The notes under the pieces are model-generated. The model was given only the letters and a program-made list of their open reading frames with translations. It had not been told where the DNA came from and did no database searches. A program made the translations under genes and the position numbers. Shown piece after piece: positions 1 to 7,866 of a stretch of DNA of 64,000 bases. Source of the stretch: SAR202 cluster bacterium bin16 (lineage in GTDB: Bacteria; Chloroflexota; Dehalococcoidia; Lucifugimonadales; Australimonadaceae); NCBI GenBank assembly GCA_002238425.1, contig MPMJ01000008.1:24493-88492 (forward strand), in the 5' to 3' direction. The first letter of the stretch is position 1, and each line of letters starts with the position of its first letter.

Positions 1-63
1 CCGCTCGCGCCGTATCGTTGCGGGCGGCAGCGATCCAGCGCCCCGCGCCCGAGGAGGCCCCAC

Positions 64-1848
64 ATGGTAGAAGACCGCACCATCGCAGCAGACCCCAGTT
101 GGAGCGAGCACGACGCCGACGAGTGGGCGGACGCCATCACGACAGCGATGAAGCTCGGCGGGGTGGAGCACTTCTTCTTCGTTTCCGGCTCCGAGATCGG
201 TTTCTACCAGGAGGCTGTCGCGCGAGCCGCCGCGAAGGGCTGGCCCGCGCCGCAGCTCCTCACCGTTACTCACGAAGGCTCGGCGCTGAACGCTGCGCTC
301 GGCAGCGCGATGGTGCGCGAGCAGCCGGCGGCGACCGCCGCGCACGTCGACGTTGGCACGTTCAACTACGGCGCCGGGCTGCACACCGCTTGGCGTGGCA
401 GCTATCCCGTTCTCATCACGGCGGGAGCGGGGCCGCGCGCCTATCCCGGCTCGATGCGCGGCGCGCGCTCGAACAGCGTGCAGTGGGTGCAGGAGCCGCG
501 CGACCAGGGCGAGATCGTGCGGCAGTACACGAAGATCGACCACCGGCTCGACCATACGGACAACCCCGGCCTCATCGTCAGCCGTCTGCTGCAGGTCGCG
601 ATGAGCGAGCCGCGCGGACCGGTCTACATGACCGTGCCGCAGGAAGCTGCGATGCTGCCGCTGCCCGGCAAGACGCGCTTCCCGACCCGCGACGAGCTGG
701 GGGTTGCACGTCCCGTCTGGCCCGATCCATCGGACGCGAAGCGCGTGGCGGAGTGGCTGGTGAAGGCGCAGAACCCGATCGTTATCCTCGGGCAGTCGGG
801 GCGCAACAGCGGGTCGGTCGCGCCGCTCGTGCGGCTCGCGGAACTGCTCGCGCTTCCGATGATGGACTCCGACCGTACGATGACGATGAACTTCCCGACG
901 ACGCACCCGCTCTCCGGTACGGGGCCGACTGCGGCGCAGGCAGACGTGGTGGTGGTCATCGAGACGCCGGTGCCGTACATGCCGGCGAACGCCCCGCGTC
1001 CGGGCACGAAGATCGTGTGGGTGGACCCGGACCCGGTGCAGTCGCGTTACAAGACGATGGAGTTCCACGCGGACGTGTGGCTGCCGGTGCTGGCGGGGCC
1101 GTTCGCGGAGGCGGTCTACGAGCAGGCTGCCGGTATGCTGACGACGTCGGACATGAGCCGGATCGAGGAGCGGCGTGAGCGGCTGGCGCAGCGCAAGCAG
1201 GAGATCCGGAAGCAGGACGAGGACGCCGCGATGCGAGTGGCGACCCGCGACCCCATCAGTCCCCGGTGGGTCGGCTACCAGATAGGGCAGGTGCTGGAGG
1301 AGCAGGCCATCGTGCTGGACGACACGCTCAGCTCGACAGCCGCGTTCCGCCCGTACCACGGGCGCAGCCAGCCGGGCTCGTACTTCAAGAGCGGCGGCAG
1401 CGCGGGCGGCTGGGGAACCGGCGCCGCGTTCGGCGCGAAGACGGCTGCGCCGGACCGGGACGTGGTGCTCGTGACCGGCGACGGCTATTTCATGTTCGGC
1501 AGCCCGCTCGCGGCGCTCTGGTCGTCCGGGCACTACAAGACGCCATTCCTCACGGTGGTGTTCGTGAACAAGTCGTACAGCACGGGCACGGCGGGCGTGG
1601 ACGGCGCGTACCCCGGCGGGTTCGCGGCGTCTGCGGGATACGAGGGCGGGCTGTTCGACCCGCCGCCGGACTTCGCGAAGCTTGCGGAGGTGGCGAACGG
1701 CTACGGCGAGTCGGTGACGAATCCTGCGGAGGTCGGCCCTGCGCTCAGACGAGGGCTTACCGAGGTGCGAAACGGCTCTCCCTCCGTCATCGCGGTGCAA
1801 CTTCCCACGCTGCCGGACGAGCTGCACAAGCTGGGCGGGTCGCGGTAG
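64..1848 (+). CDS. Thiamine-pyrophosphate-dependent enzyme (acetolactate synthase-like)
   Basis: A 594-residue protein with the three-domain layout of the acetolactate synthase/benzoylformate decarboxylase superfamily. The N-terminal PYR domain carries the catalytic glutamate in HEGSALNAA (about residue 73). The C-terminal PP domain has GDGYFMFG (about 472) followed by VNKS about 26 residues later, the classic GDG-Nx TPP/Mg site. Start is the ATG with GAGGAGG 6 nt upstream. The substrate cannot be read from sequence. The HEG motif in place of the HEQ/HEG-A of biosynthetic ALS, and the absence of a small subunit gene, argue for a catabolic 2-oxo-acid decarboxylase or carboligase rather than valine/isoleucine synthesis. 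Its last 45 nt are repeated just downstream (1917-1961). Confidence 0.9.
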   Translation: MVEDRTIAADPSWSEHDADEWADAITTAMKLGGVEHFFFVSGSEIGFYQEAVARAAAKGWPAPQLLTVTHEGSALNAALGSAMVREQPAATAAHVDVGTFNYGAGLHTAWRGSYPVLITAGAGPRAYPGSMRGARSNSVQWVQEPRDQGEIVRQYTKIDHRLDHTDNPGLIVSRLLQVAMSEPRGPVYMTVPQEAAMLPLPGKTRFPTRDELGVARPVWPDPSDAKRVAEWLVKAQNPIVILGQSGRNSGSVAPLVRLAELLALPMMDSDRTMTMNFPTTHPLSGTGPTAAQADVVVVIETPVPYMPANAPRPGTKIVWVDPDPVQSRYKTMEFHADVWLPVLAGPFAEAVYEQAAGMLTTSDMSRIEERRERLAQRKQEIRKQDEDAAMRVATRDPISPRWVGYQIGQVLEEQAIVLDDTLSSTAAFRPYHGRSQPGSYFKSGGSAGGWGTGAAFGAKTAAPDRDVVLVTGDGYFMFGSPLAALWSSGHYKTPFLTVVFVNKSYSTGTAGVDGAYPGGFAASAGYEGGLFDPPPDFAKLAEVANGYGESVTNPAEVGPALRRGLTEVRNGSPSVIAVQLPTLPDELHKLGGSR

Positions 1849-1961
1849 GGAAGGGGGGCCGCCGAATCACCCCCTTCCTAACCTTCCCCCATCAAGGGGG
1901 GAAGGGATAAGACCGCGCTGCCGGACGAATTGCACAAGCTGGGTGGGACGCGGTAGGGAAG
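1809..1961 (+). repeat. 45-nt direct repeat of the TPP gene's 3' end flanking a hairpin repeat
   Basis: Positions 1809-1853 (the real gene end, stop included) and 1917-1961 match at 41 of 45 positions. The second copy still reads LPDELHKLGGTR-stop. Three of the four differences are synonymous, so both copies seem to have evolved as coding sequence. The CCTTCCCCC hairpin repeat lies between them. Possible origins are a deleted tandem paralogue or replacement of the gene end when the repeat inserted. Confidence 0.8.
1868..1914. terminator. Hairpin repeat R2, copy 1 (convergent-gene terminator candidate)
   Basis: CCTTCCCCC-ATCA-GGGGGGAAGG forms a near-perfect stem. The whole roughly 47-nt block recurs at 12823-12872. 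Both copies sit between convergent genes (TPP enzyme/LLM here, selB/asd there), which suits a bidirectional terminator, although no T-run follows. Confidence 0.6.
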
Positions 1962-1973
1962 AGCTACGCACCA

Positions 1974-2019
1974 CCGAGAGATGTTTCGACTCCGCCTTCG
2001 GCTGCGCTCAACATGACAA
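1974..2019 (+). repeat. Dispersed repeat R1, copy a
   Basis: A 46-nt unit beginning CCGAGAGATGTTTCGACT and ending GCTCAACATGACAA. Other copies are at 8709-8754 and 60770-60816, with a partial inverted copy at 60709-60743. All are intergenic. No coding content. It behaves like a REP/BIME-type element. Confidence 0.8.
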
Positions 2020-2098
2020 TCCCCCATACAACCCCGCCGGTTCACCCTCACCCTCACCCCTGGAGGGAGAGGGGACCAGACCGACGTTGCCCCCTCAG

Positions 2099-2968
2099 CT
2101 AGAGACTGAGGCCCATGAGGGGGAGCACCTCGGTCGCGAGGCGGCGGGCTTGGCGCTCGTGGTCGTACAGGGGGTTGAGGGCGATGAGGCCGAGGCCGGT
2201 GTCGGCGATCTCTGTGAGGCCCTCGGCGCATTGCTCGGGCGTGCCGTAGACGCCGACGCGCTCGGCGCGCTGGCCGCTGCCGGAGTGCATCGTGAACCAG
2301 GGCTGCATCCGCTGGAGCGCTGTTTGTGGGTCGTCCTCCACACCGATGAACACGCGCTTCGACGTCGTGAAGGTGGCGGGGTCGCGTCCGTGGGTTTCGA
2401 GGTGTGTACGCATCGCCTCCTGCTCGTCGCGGAAGCGGGCCGTGGACGTGGCGCCCGCGCCCATCCATCCGTCGCCGAGGCGGGCGGCGCGGTCGAGGGC
2501 GGCAGGAGCGTGGCCGCCGAACCAGAGCGGGATGGACGGCTGCGTGGGGGTGGGGCTGATGAAGGAGTCGTTCAATTGCCAGAAGCGGCCTTCGAAGGTG
2601 ACGCGCTCGCCGGTCCAGAGGCGCTGCATCAGGACCAGCCCCTCCTCGAAGCGGGACGCTTTGCCCGCTGCCGGAGCGCCGAACGCTTCGGAGAAGGGCG
2701 CGCCTGTGGCGTTGCCCATGCCGACTCCGGCGATGAGCCGTCCATTCGAGAGGCGGTCGAGCGTGGCGAGGCTCTTGGCGAGGTTGATGGGGTTGCGCAG
2801 GACGCTGATGAGGACGGAACTGCCGAGGCGAGCCTTGTTGGTGAGGGCGGCGGCGTAGGAGAGCAGGGGGATGGGAGCGAGGTCGCTATGGGCGTTGATG
2901 GCCTGCTCGACGACCCAGCAGCTGTGGTAGCCCAACTCCTCGACAGCGGCGAAGAAGGGCGGCAGCAC
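2099..2968 (-). CDS. LLM-class flavin-dependent oxidoreductase
   Basis: A luciferase-like (bacterial luciferase fold) monooxygenase/F420- or FMN-dependent oxidoreductase. Characteristic segments are YHSCWVVEQ near the N-terminus, LSNGRLIAGVGMG (beta-strand 4 region), RFEEGLVLMQRLW and PLWFGGHAPAALDRAARLGDGWM. The GTG at 2968 is the first conventional start but has no good ribosome site, and the family's N-terminal strand is missing from it. The frame stays open upstream and encodes LRFGIAIPQRFPGEID, exactly the missing strand. AGGGAGAG at 3051-3044 precedes ATC codons at 3037-3032, so a rare ATC or CTG (3022) start is likely. Substrate unknown. Confidence 0.85.
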   Translation of the reverse strand: MLPPFFAAVEELGYHSCWVVEQAINAHSDLAPIPLLSYAAALTNKARLGSSVLISVLRNPINLAKSLATLDRLSNGRLIAGVGMGNATGAPFSEAFGAPAAGKASRFEEGLVLMQRLWTGERVTFEGRFWQLNDSFISPTPTQPSIPLWFGGHAPAALDRAARLGDGWMGAGATSTARFRDEQEAMRTHLETHGRDPATFTTSKRVFIGVEDDPQTALQRMQPWFTMHSGSGQRAERVGVYGTPEQCAEGLTEIADTGLGLIALNPLYDHERQARRLATEVLPLMGLSL

Positions 2969-3066
2969 GCTGACGTCAATCTCGCCGGGGAACCGCTGGG
3001 GGATGGCGATGCCGAAACGCAGGTTGGGGTCGATGATGGCGTGCTCTCCCTACGTGCGGTCTGTCT

Positions 3067-5337
3067 CTACTTCCCGAGGATGTTGAGGGCGGCGCCGGCG
3101 CGGAACCATTCGAGCTGTTCGTTGCTCATGGTGTGGGTGAGCTCGACCTCTTCGTCGCCGCCCTCGAAGTGGTGGATGACGGCGCGGACGGGTTTGCCGG
3201 GCGCGATCTCGTCGAGGCCGGTGATGCTGATGGTGTCGGCCTCGAAGATCTTGTCGTAGTCGTCCGGGTCGCTGAAGGTGAGGGGGAGGATGCCCTGCTT
3301 CTTGAGATTCGTCTCGTGGATGCGGGCGAAGCTGCGGACGATGACGGCCTTGGCGCCGAGCAGGCGCGGGGACATCGCGGCGTGCTCGCGGGAGCTGCCC
3401 TCGCCGTAGTTGAAGTCGCCGACGGCGACCCAGCCGAGGCCGTGCTCCTTGTAGTAGCGGGCGACCTGCGGGAAGGGGGCGCGCTCGCCGGTGATCTGGT
3501 TCAGCCCCTCGCCGCGCTCGTCGGTGAAGGCGTTGACCGCGCCGAGGAATGCGTTGTCGCTCAGCCGCTCCAGGTGGCCACGGAAGCGCAGCCATGGCCC
3601 GGCGGGCGAGATATGGTCGGTCGTGCACTTGCCCTTGGCCTTCACGAGCACCTGCACGCGCTCAAAGTCGCTGCCGTCCCAGCGTGGGAAGGGCGAGAGC
3701 ACCTGCAGGCGCGTCGAGGTGGGGTCGACGCTCACGACGATGCCGCTGCCGTCGTCGGCGGGAGGCTCGTAGCCGAAGCCGCGTCCGGCGAAGCCGTCCT
3801 CCGGCACCTCGGGCGCCTCGCCGGGCGGGTCTAACTTGAAGGGCTGGCCGTCTGCCCCGGTGAGGGTGTCGGTCATGGGGTTGAAGGAGAGGCGGCCTGC
3901 CAGCGCGAACGCGGTGACGATCTCCGGGCTCGCGATGAAGTTCATCGTGGAGGGGTTGGCGTCGTTGCGGGCGGGGAAGTTGCGGTTGAACGACGTGACG
4001 ATGGAGTTCGCGTCTCCGGGGTTGATGGTGGGGCGCTTCCACTGGCCAATGCAAGGGCCGCAGGCGTTGGCCATGACGCTCGCGCCGACGGATTCGAGCG
4101 CGTCCATCTGCCCGTCGCGCTTGATGGTAGCGTTGACGGCTTCGGAGCCGGGCGTGACGAGGAAGTCGACCGCTGCCCCGACGCCGTGCTCGGCGGCCTG
4201 CCGGGCGACGTTGGCAGCGCGCGATACGTCCTCGTACGAGGAGTTGGTGCAGGAGCCGATGAGGGTGGCAGAGAGCCTGTCCGGGTAGTTCTCCTTGATG
4301 ACGGCGTCGGCGAGCTCGGAGATGGGGCGCGCGAGGTCCGGCGTGTGCGGCCCGACGACGTGCGGCTCCAGCGTGTCGAGGTCTATCTCGATGATGCGGT
4401 CGAAGTACTTCTCCGGCTCCGCCTCGACCTCGGCGTCGGCGGTGAGGAGGTGGGCGTACTTCTCCGCGAGTTCGGCGAGCTCGGGGCGACCGGTCGCGCG
4501 GAGGTAGGCGGCTGCGTGGCCGTCGTAAGGGAAGATGGAGGTCGTCGCGCCGAGCTCGGCTCCCATGTTGCAGATGGTGGCCTTGCCGGTGGCGCTGATG
4601 GAGTTGACGCCGGGGCCGAAGTATTCGACGACGGCGTTGGTGCCGCCGGAGACGGTGAGGATGCCTGCGAGCTTGAGGATGACGTCCTTGGGGGCGGTCC
4701 AGCCGCTCATCGAACCGGTGAGTTTGACGCCGATGAGGCGCGGGTAGAGCACCTCCCACGGGAAGCCCGCCATCACGTCGACGGCGTCAGCGCCGCCCAC
4801 GCCGGAGGCGAACGTTCCGAGTCCGCCCGCGTTGGGCGTGTGGGAGTCGGTGCCGATGATCATGAGGCCGGGGAAGGCGTAGTTCTCCAGGATGACCTGG
4901 TGGATGATGCCGGAGCCGGGACCCCAGAAGCCGAGGCCGTACTTGGAGGCGGAGGAGCGGAGGAAGTCGTAGACCTCACGGCTCTCGGACTTGGCGAGGT
5001 TGGTGTCGGCGAGCGCGCCCTCGAACGCGGTGATGAGGTGGTCGCAGTGGACGGTGGTGGGGACGGCGGTGGTGGGTTTGCCCGCCTGCATGAACTGGAG
5101 GATGGCCATCTGGCCGGTCACATCCTGGAGACCGACGCGGTCGGGGCGGAGGTTCAGGTAGCTCTCGCCGGGGAGGAGGTCGGCGTCGCCGGGGTCGTCG
5201 AGGTGTCCGAGCAGGACCTTCTCTCCGTAGGTGAGCGGTCGTCCGAGGCGGTCTCGGACGGTCTGGAGCCGCTGCTCCATCTTCCGGTATGCCTCCTCGA
5301 CGAATGCTGGTGTGGAATCAACCAAGGGTGCCGCCAT
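3067..5337 (-). CDS. acn: Aconitate hydratase, mitochondrial-type
   Basis: Converts citrate to isocitrate in the TCA cycle; cytosolic [4Fe-4S] enzyme. About 756 residues, matching the mitochondrial ACO2 size rather than the about 890 of AcnA/IRP. Seen: GTDSHTPNAGGLG substrate loop, cluster cysteines in GSCTNSS and ACGPCIG, and the swivel-domain GEGSSREHAA arginine loop. The stretch through VKLTGSMSGWTAPKDVIL closely resembles ACO2. I take the ATG at 5337 (GAGG 9 nt upstream) rather than a TTG six bases earlier. Transcribed alone, with a GATAAT box about 40 nt before the start. Confidence 0.95.
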   Translation of the reverse strand: MAAPLVDSTPAFVEEAYRKMEQRLQTVRDRLGRPLTYGEKVLLGHLDDPGDADLLPGESYLNLRPDRVGLQDVTGQMAILQFMQAGKPTTAVPTTVHCDHLITAFEGALADTNLAKSESREVYDFLRSSASKYGLGFWGPGSGIIHQVILENYAFPGLMIIGTDSHTPNAGGLGTFASGVGGADAVDVMAGFPWEVLYPRLIGVKLTGSMSGWTAPKDVILKLAGILTVSGGTNAVVEYFGPGVNSISATGKATICNMGAELGATTSIFPYDGHAAAYLRATGRPELAELAEKYAHLLTADAEVEAEPEKYFDRIIEIDLDTLEPHVVGPHTPDLARPISELADAVIKENYPDRLSATLIGSCTNSSYEDVSRAANVARQAAEHGVGAAVDFLVTPGSEAVNATIKRDGQMDALESVGASVMANACGPCIGQWKRPTINPGDANSIVTSFNRNFPARNDANPSTMNFIASPEIVTAFALAGRLSFNPMTDTLTGADGQPFKLDPPGEAPEVPEDGFAGRGFGYEPPADDGSGIVVSVDPTSTRLQVLSPFPRWDGSDFERVQVLVKAKGKCTTDHISPAGPWLRFRGHLERLSDNAFLGAVNAFTDERGEGLNQITGERAPFPQVARYYKEHGLGWVAVGDFNYGEGSSREHAAMSPRLLGAKAVIVRSFARIHETNLKKQGILPLTFSDPDDYDKIFEADTISITGLDEIAPGKPVRAVIHHFEGGDEEVELTHTMSNEQLEWFRAGAALNILGK

Positions 5338-5377
5338 GAGCAATCATCCTCCGCAGTATGAGTGTGGATAGGCGTAG

Positions 5378-5383
5378 ATTATC
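5378..5383 (-). promoter_or_regulatory. Candidate -10 box for aconitase
   Basis: GATAAT on the minus strand, 40 nt before the aconitase ATG. No convincing -35 is visible at 17 nt. Confidence 0.4.
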
Positions 5384-5430
5384 ACGCCTCAGCGCGGGTT
5401 GCGCCGTGAGTGGGGTAAGGCGGCGAGAGT

Positions 5431-5693
5431 GAGAACAAGAATCTCATCGGCCCCCAGCCGTGACATCCTTGTTCGGGATTCCACGAGTGGATGGAGTCCC
5501 CGCTTTGACATTCTTGTTCCTTGGCTGGAAGGCATTTCCGTGGCCGTAGACTGCTTCCCGCGAACAAGGCAACAACAATCTCATCGATTTCAAACTTTGC
5601 TCCGTGTTCCCATAGATCCTGTCTATTCCTGAGATGGCAGCTATAGATTCTGTCTATGGGTAGTGTTGGCGTCGCGCACATGTATCCAGCGTA
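5431..5693 (-). ncRNA. Structured intergenic element, copy A (homologue of 29680-29939)
   Basis: Read on the minus strand, in order: TACGCTGG..CATG box (5693-5679); palindrome ATAGA-N5-TCTAT twice (5660-5640 and 5626-5609); arm 1 (5583-5562) running into the conserved CGCGGGAAGCAG; arm 2 (5520-5506, GGAACAAGAATGTCA); conserved CACTCGTGG; arm 3 (5475-5461, CGAACAAGGATGTCA); arm 4 (5446-5431, TGAGATTCTTGTTCTC). Arms 1 and 4 are antisense to arms 2 and 3, giving two hairpins with interchangeable stems. Copy B has the same order and similar spacings (63/45/29 nt here, 56/51/28 there) with a different arm sequence. Function unknown: a structured RNA or a DNA element with a variable recognition sequence. 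It fills most of the gene-free stretch between aconitase and hisA. Confidence 0.65.
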
Positions 5694-5771
5694 GCGGATG
5701 CGGGGGCGATGGGGTAAGGGGCGGATGTCAGATGTTGTGCACCCTCGCGCGGCTCTTCCGCGCCGCGCCCT

Positions 5772-5836
5772 GATTCCCGCCTTCGCGGGACTGACGGGCA
5801 AGGCGGGACTGACGGGTAAGGCGGGAATGATGGCGG
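5772..5836 (+). repeat. Short GGCGGGACTGACGGG tandem repeat (REP-like)
   Basis: Three consecutive roughly 18-nt units of GCGGGACTGACGGGCAA, GCGGGACTGACGGGTAA and GCGGGAATGATGG, preceded by ATTCCCGCCTTCGCGGGA, a small palindrome. A relative (GGATTCCGGCCTTCGCTGGAATGACGG, split here by its loop) lies near 54580. The rest of 5694-5860 shows nothing. Confidence 0.6.
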
Positions 5837-5860
5837 AAGGGCGGGGACGACGGAACTGTG

Positions 5861-6589
5861 CTAACCCAGTTCGGCGACGGCTGCTGCGAGGTCGAGCGTG
5901 CCGAGGTAGATGGCGGCGCCGATTATGGCGCCTTCCGCGCCGAGGTTGGCGAGAGTGCGGAGGTGGTCTATCTCGGCGATGCCGCCGGAGGCGATGATGC
6001 GCGCTCCACCCGCGGCGTCGGCGCGTTCCACCATGTCGCTGACCGCGGCGAAGTTCGGCGAGGTGAGGGTGCCGTCGCGGGTGATGTCGGTGTAGATGAA
6101 GCGGCGCACGCCCATGTCGGCCATCCGGTTCAGCAGGTCGACCGCGGGGATGGCGCCGCTCTCCGTCCAACCCGCGACAGAGACGATGCCCTCCCGGGCG
6201 TCGATGCCGACGACGACGCGCTCCGCTCCGTGGGCTGCGAGCGCTCGCTCGATGAGATCGGGCTCCTCGACGGCAGCGGTGCCCAGGACGACGCGGTCGA
6301 CGCCGTCGGCTATCACCTCGGCGATGACGTCCGCCGAGCGGAGGCCGCCTCCGAGTTCGATGGGTATGCCGACAGCGGCGGCGACGGCGCGCACCTCTGC
6401 GGCCTGCGTGCGCCGTCCCTCGCGTGCCCCGTCCAGGTCCACGACGTGGATGCGGGGCGCGCCGTCGGCCTCGAAGCCCTGAGCCACGCCGACGGGGTCG
6501 TCGCCGAAGGTGGTTTGGCGGTCGTAGTTGCCCTGCAGCAGTCGCACAACGGCTCCGCCGCGCAGGTCTATGGCGGGGATGATCTCCAT
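5861..6589 (-). CDS. hisA: Phosphoribosylformimino-5-aminoimidazole carboxamide ribotide isomerase HisA
   Basis: Fourth step of histidine synthesis: Amadori isomerisation of ProFAR to PRFAR on a TIM barrel. 242 residues, the normal length. Starts MEIIPAIDLRGGAVVRL with the catalytic Asp in PAID. IELGGGLRS (phosphate loop), FIYTDITRDGTL (second catalytic Asp) and IIASGGIAEIDHL are all intact. The ATG at 6589 is 4 nt after the stop of the unknown upstream gene, so the two are translationally coupled. It follows hisH and the unknown gene in one tight operon. Confidence 0.95.
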   Translation of the reverse strand: MEIIPAIDLRGGAVVRLLQGNYDRQTTFGDDPVGVAQGFEADGAPRIHVVDLDGAREGRRTQAAEVRAVAAAVGIPIELGGGLRSADVIAEVIADGVDRVVLGTAAVEEPDLIERALAAHGAERVVVGIDAREGIVSVAGWTESGAIPAVDLLNRMADMGVRRFIYTDITRDGTLTSPNFAAVSDMVERADAAGGARIIASGGIAEIDHLRTLANLGAEGAIIGAAIYLGTLDLAAAVAELG

Positions 6590-6593
6590 GGCG

Positions 6594-7211
6594 TCAGGCC
6601 CGCTCCTGCATGGCACGACGGACGAGGTCAAGCGTAGACAAGCGCTTCTCGCGCACGTGGCCGTCGAGGTCCATCTGCCGGAATGAGGCCAGGTTGTCGC
6701 CCTCCTTCGCGAGGGCGTCCGCCGCCTCGTCGAAGCGAGGACGCCATTCCTCATCGAGATCGAAGGCGGCTTGCACAGTCTGCCAGCGATAGCCCACGCT
6801 ACGCGGGTCCTCAGGCAGTTCGAAGTCCGGTGCGATGGCGCGACGCCGCGTCATCGCCGCAAGCTTCTGCGGCGTAAAGCCGGGGACCACCCTGTACATG
6901 ACATCCCGCGAGTAGAGGCGCTCATCGCCGAAGCGGAGCTGCCTGAACATCTCCGGCAGGCCGTCCTCTTTCCGACCTGCAACGGCGCGGAGGGCCGCCG
7001 CGATGTCTATGGGGTCGCGGTCGTTGTACCACTCGGTGATCGCGGCTGCCTGATTCAGGGCGTCCACGATGCCGTGCATATACGCCTGGGCAAGTTCCCG
7101 GTAGTTCGCGTGGGACTCTTCGATCCATTCATGCACGCGGTGCCCGAGCGCCTGACTCTCCATCGCCTCCATCCGGCTCTCGAAAGTGTCGGGATACTCC
7201 GATTCGTTCAT
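6594..7211 (-). CDS. Conserved-looking protein of unknown function inside the his operon
   Basis: 205 residues, soluble, highly charged and mostly helical by composition, with no signal peptide or membrane segment. I do not recognise the family. It begins MNESEYPDTFESRMEAMES and is rich in Glu/Asp/Arg with recurrent aromatic/acid pairs (EWYNDRDP, LDEEWRPRFDEA). It starts 11 nt after the hisH stop and ends 4 nt before hisA. Codon use is like its neighbours and the start ATG follows an AGGAGC ribosome site, so it is a real gene. Position suggests co-expression with histidine synthesis, but nothing in it looks like an enzyme of that pathway. Confidence 0.75.
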   Translation of the reverse strand: MNESEYPDTFESRMEAMESQALGHRVHEWIEESHANYRELAQAYMHGIVDALNQAAAITEWYNDRDPIDIAAALRAVAGRKEDGLPEMFRQLRFGDERLYSRDVMYRVVPGFTPQKLAAMTRRRAIAPDFELPEDPRSVGYRWQTVQAAFDLDEEWRPRFDEAADALAKEGDNLASFRQMDLDGHVREKRLSTLDLVRRAMQERA

Positions 7212-7222
7212 TGCGCTCCTGC

Positions 7223-7843
7223 CTATCCCCGCCCTCGCACCAGGTGTTTGACGAAGTTGTCATAGAGCATGAGGCCCGGCGCGCCGCTCTTCTCCGGGTG
7301 GAACTGGGTGGCGACGACGTTGTCCCTGGCGACGAAACTGGCGAAACCGACGCCGTAGTGCGTCTCGCCAGCGGTCCAGGAGGGGTCGTCCGGCGCGGCG
7401 TAGTAGGAGTGGACGAAGTAGAAGTAGCTCTCCTCCGGTACGCCGTCGAAGAGCGGGTGCGGTTGCTTGAGGTCGACGGAGTTCCAGCCCATGTGCGGCA
7501 CCTTCAACCCTGGGCTGAAGCGCCTGACGTACCCGGGCACGACGCCGAGGCCGGGAGTGTCGCCCTCCTCGGAGTGGTCGAGGAGGAGTTGCAGGCCGAG
7601 GCAGACGCCGAAGAACGGCTTGCCGTCGGCGATCCAGTTGCGGATGGGGTCGGCCATGCCGTGGGCGTTGAGGGCGGCGACGGCCTGCGGCGACGCGCCC
7701 TGTCCGGGGAAGACGACGGCGGCTGCCGAGTCGAGTTCGCCGGGGGACGACACGAAGTGCGCGGGGTATCCGAGGCGCTCGAATGCCTTCTGGACGCTCC
7801 GGAGGTTGCCCGCGCCGTAGTCTATGATCGCAATGGGGCCCAC
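7223..7843 (-). CDS. hisH: Imidazole glycerol phosphate synthase glutaminase subunit HisH
   Basis: Class I glutamine amidotransferase that feeds ammonia to HisF. 206 residues, normal length. Catalytic Cys in GVCLGLQLLLDHSEEG, His and Glu in TQFHPEKSG, oxyanion loop VFPGQGASPQAV and the HisH signature YFYFVHSYYA. First gene of the hisH-unknown-hisA operon. hisF is not in the window. Confidence 0.95.
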   Translation of the reverse strand: MGPIAIIDYGAGNLRSVQKAFERLGYPAHFVSSPGELDSAAAVVFPGQGASPQAVAALNAHGMADPIRNWIADGKPFFGVCLGLQLLLDHSEEGDTPGLGVVPGYVRRFSPGLKVPHMGWNSVDLKQPHPLFDGVPEESYFYFVHSYYAAPDDPSWTAGETHYGVGFASFVARDNVVATQFHPEKSGAPGLMLYDNFVKHLVRGRG

Positions 7844-7866
7844 GGAGAGATTCTAGCAGGAGCGGG

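Noticed and set aside
5382..5679. Short open frame in element A that shares a PIDR-YS peptide with one at 29691-29898 in element B
   Set aside because: The next shared words are in different frames in the two copies, and neither frame has a ribosome site; nucleic-acid conservation explains it better.
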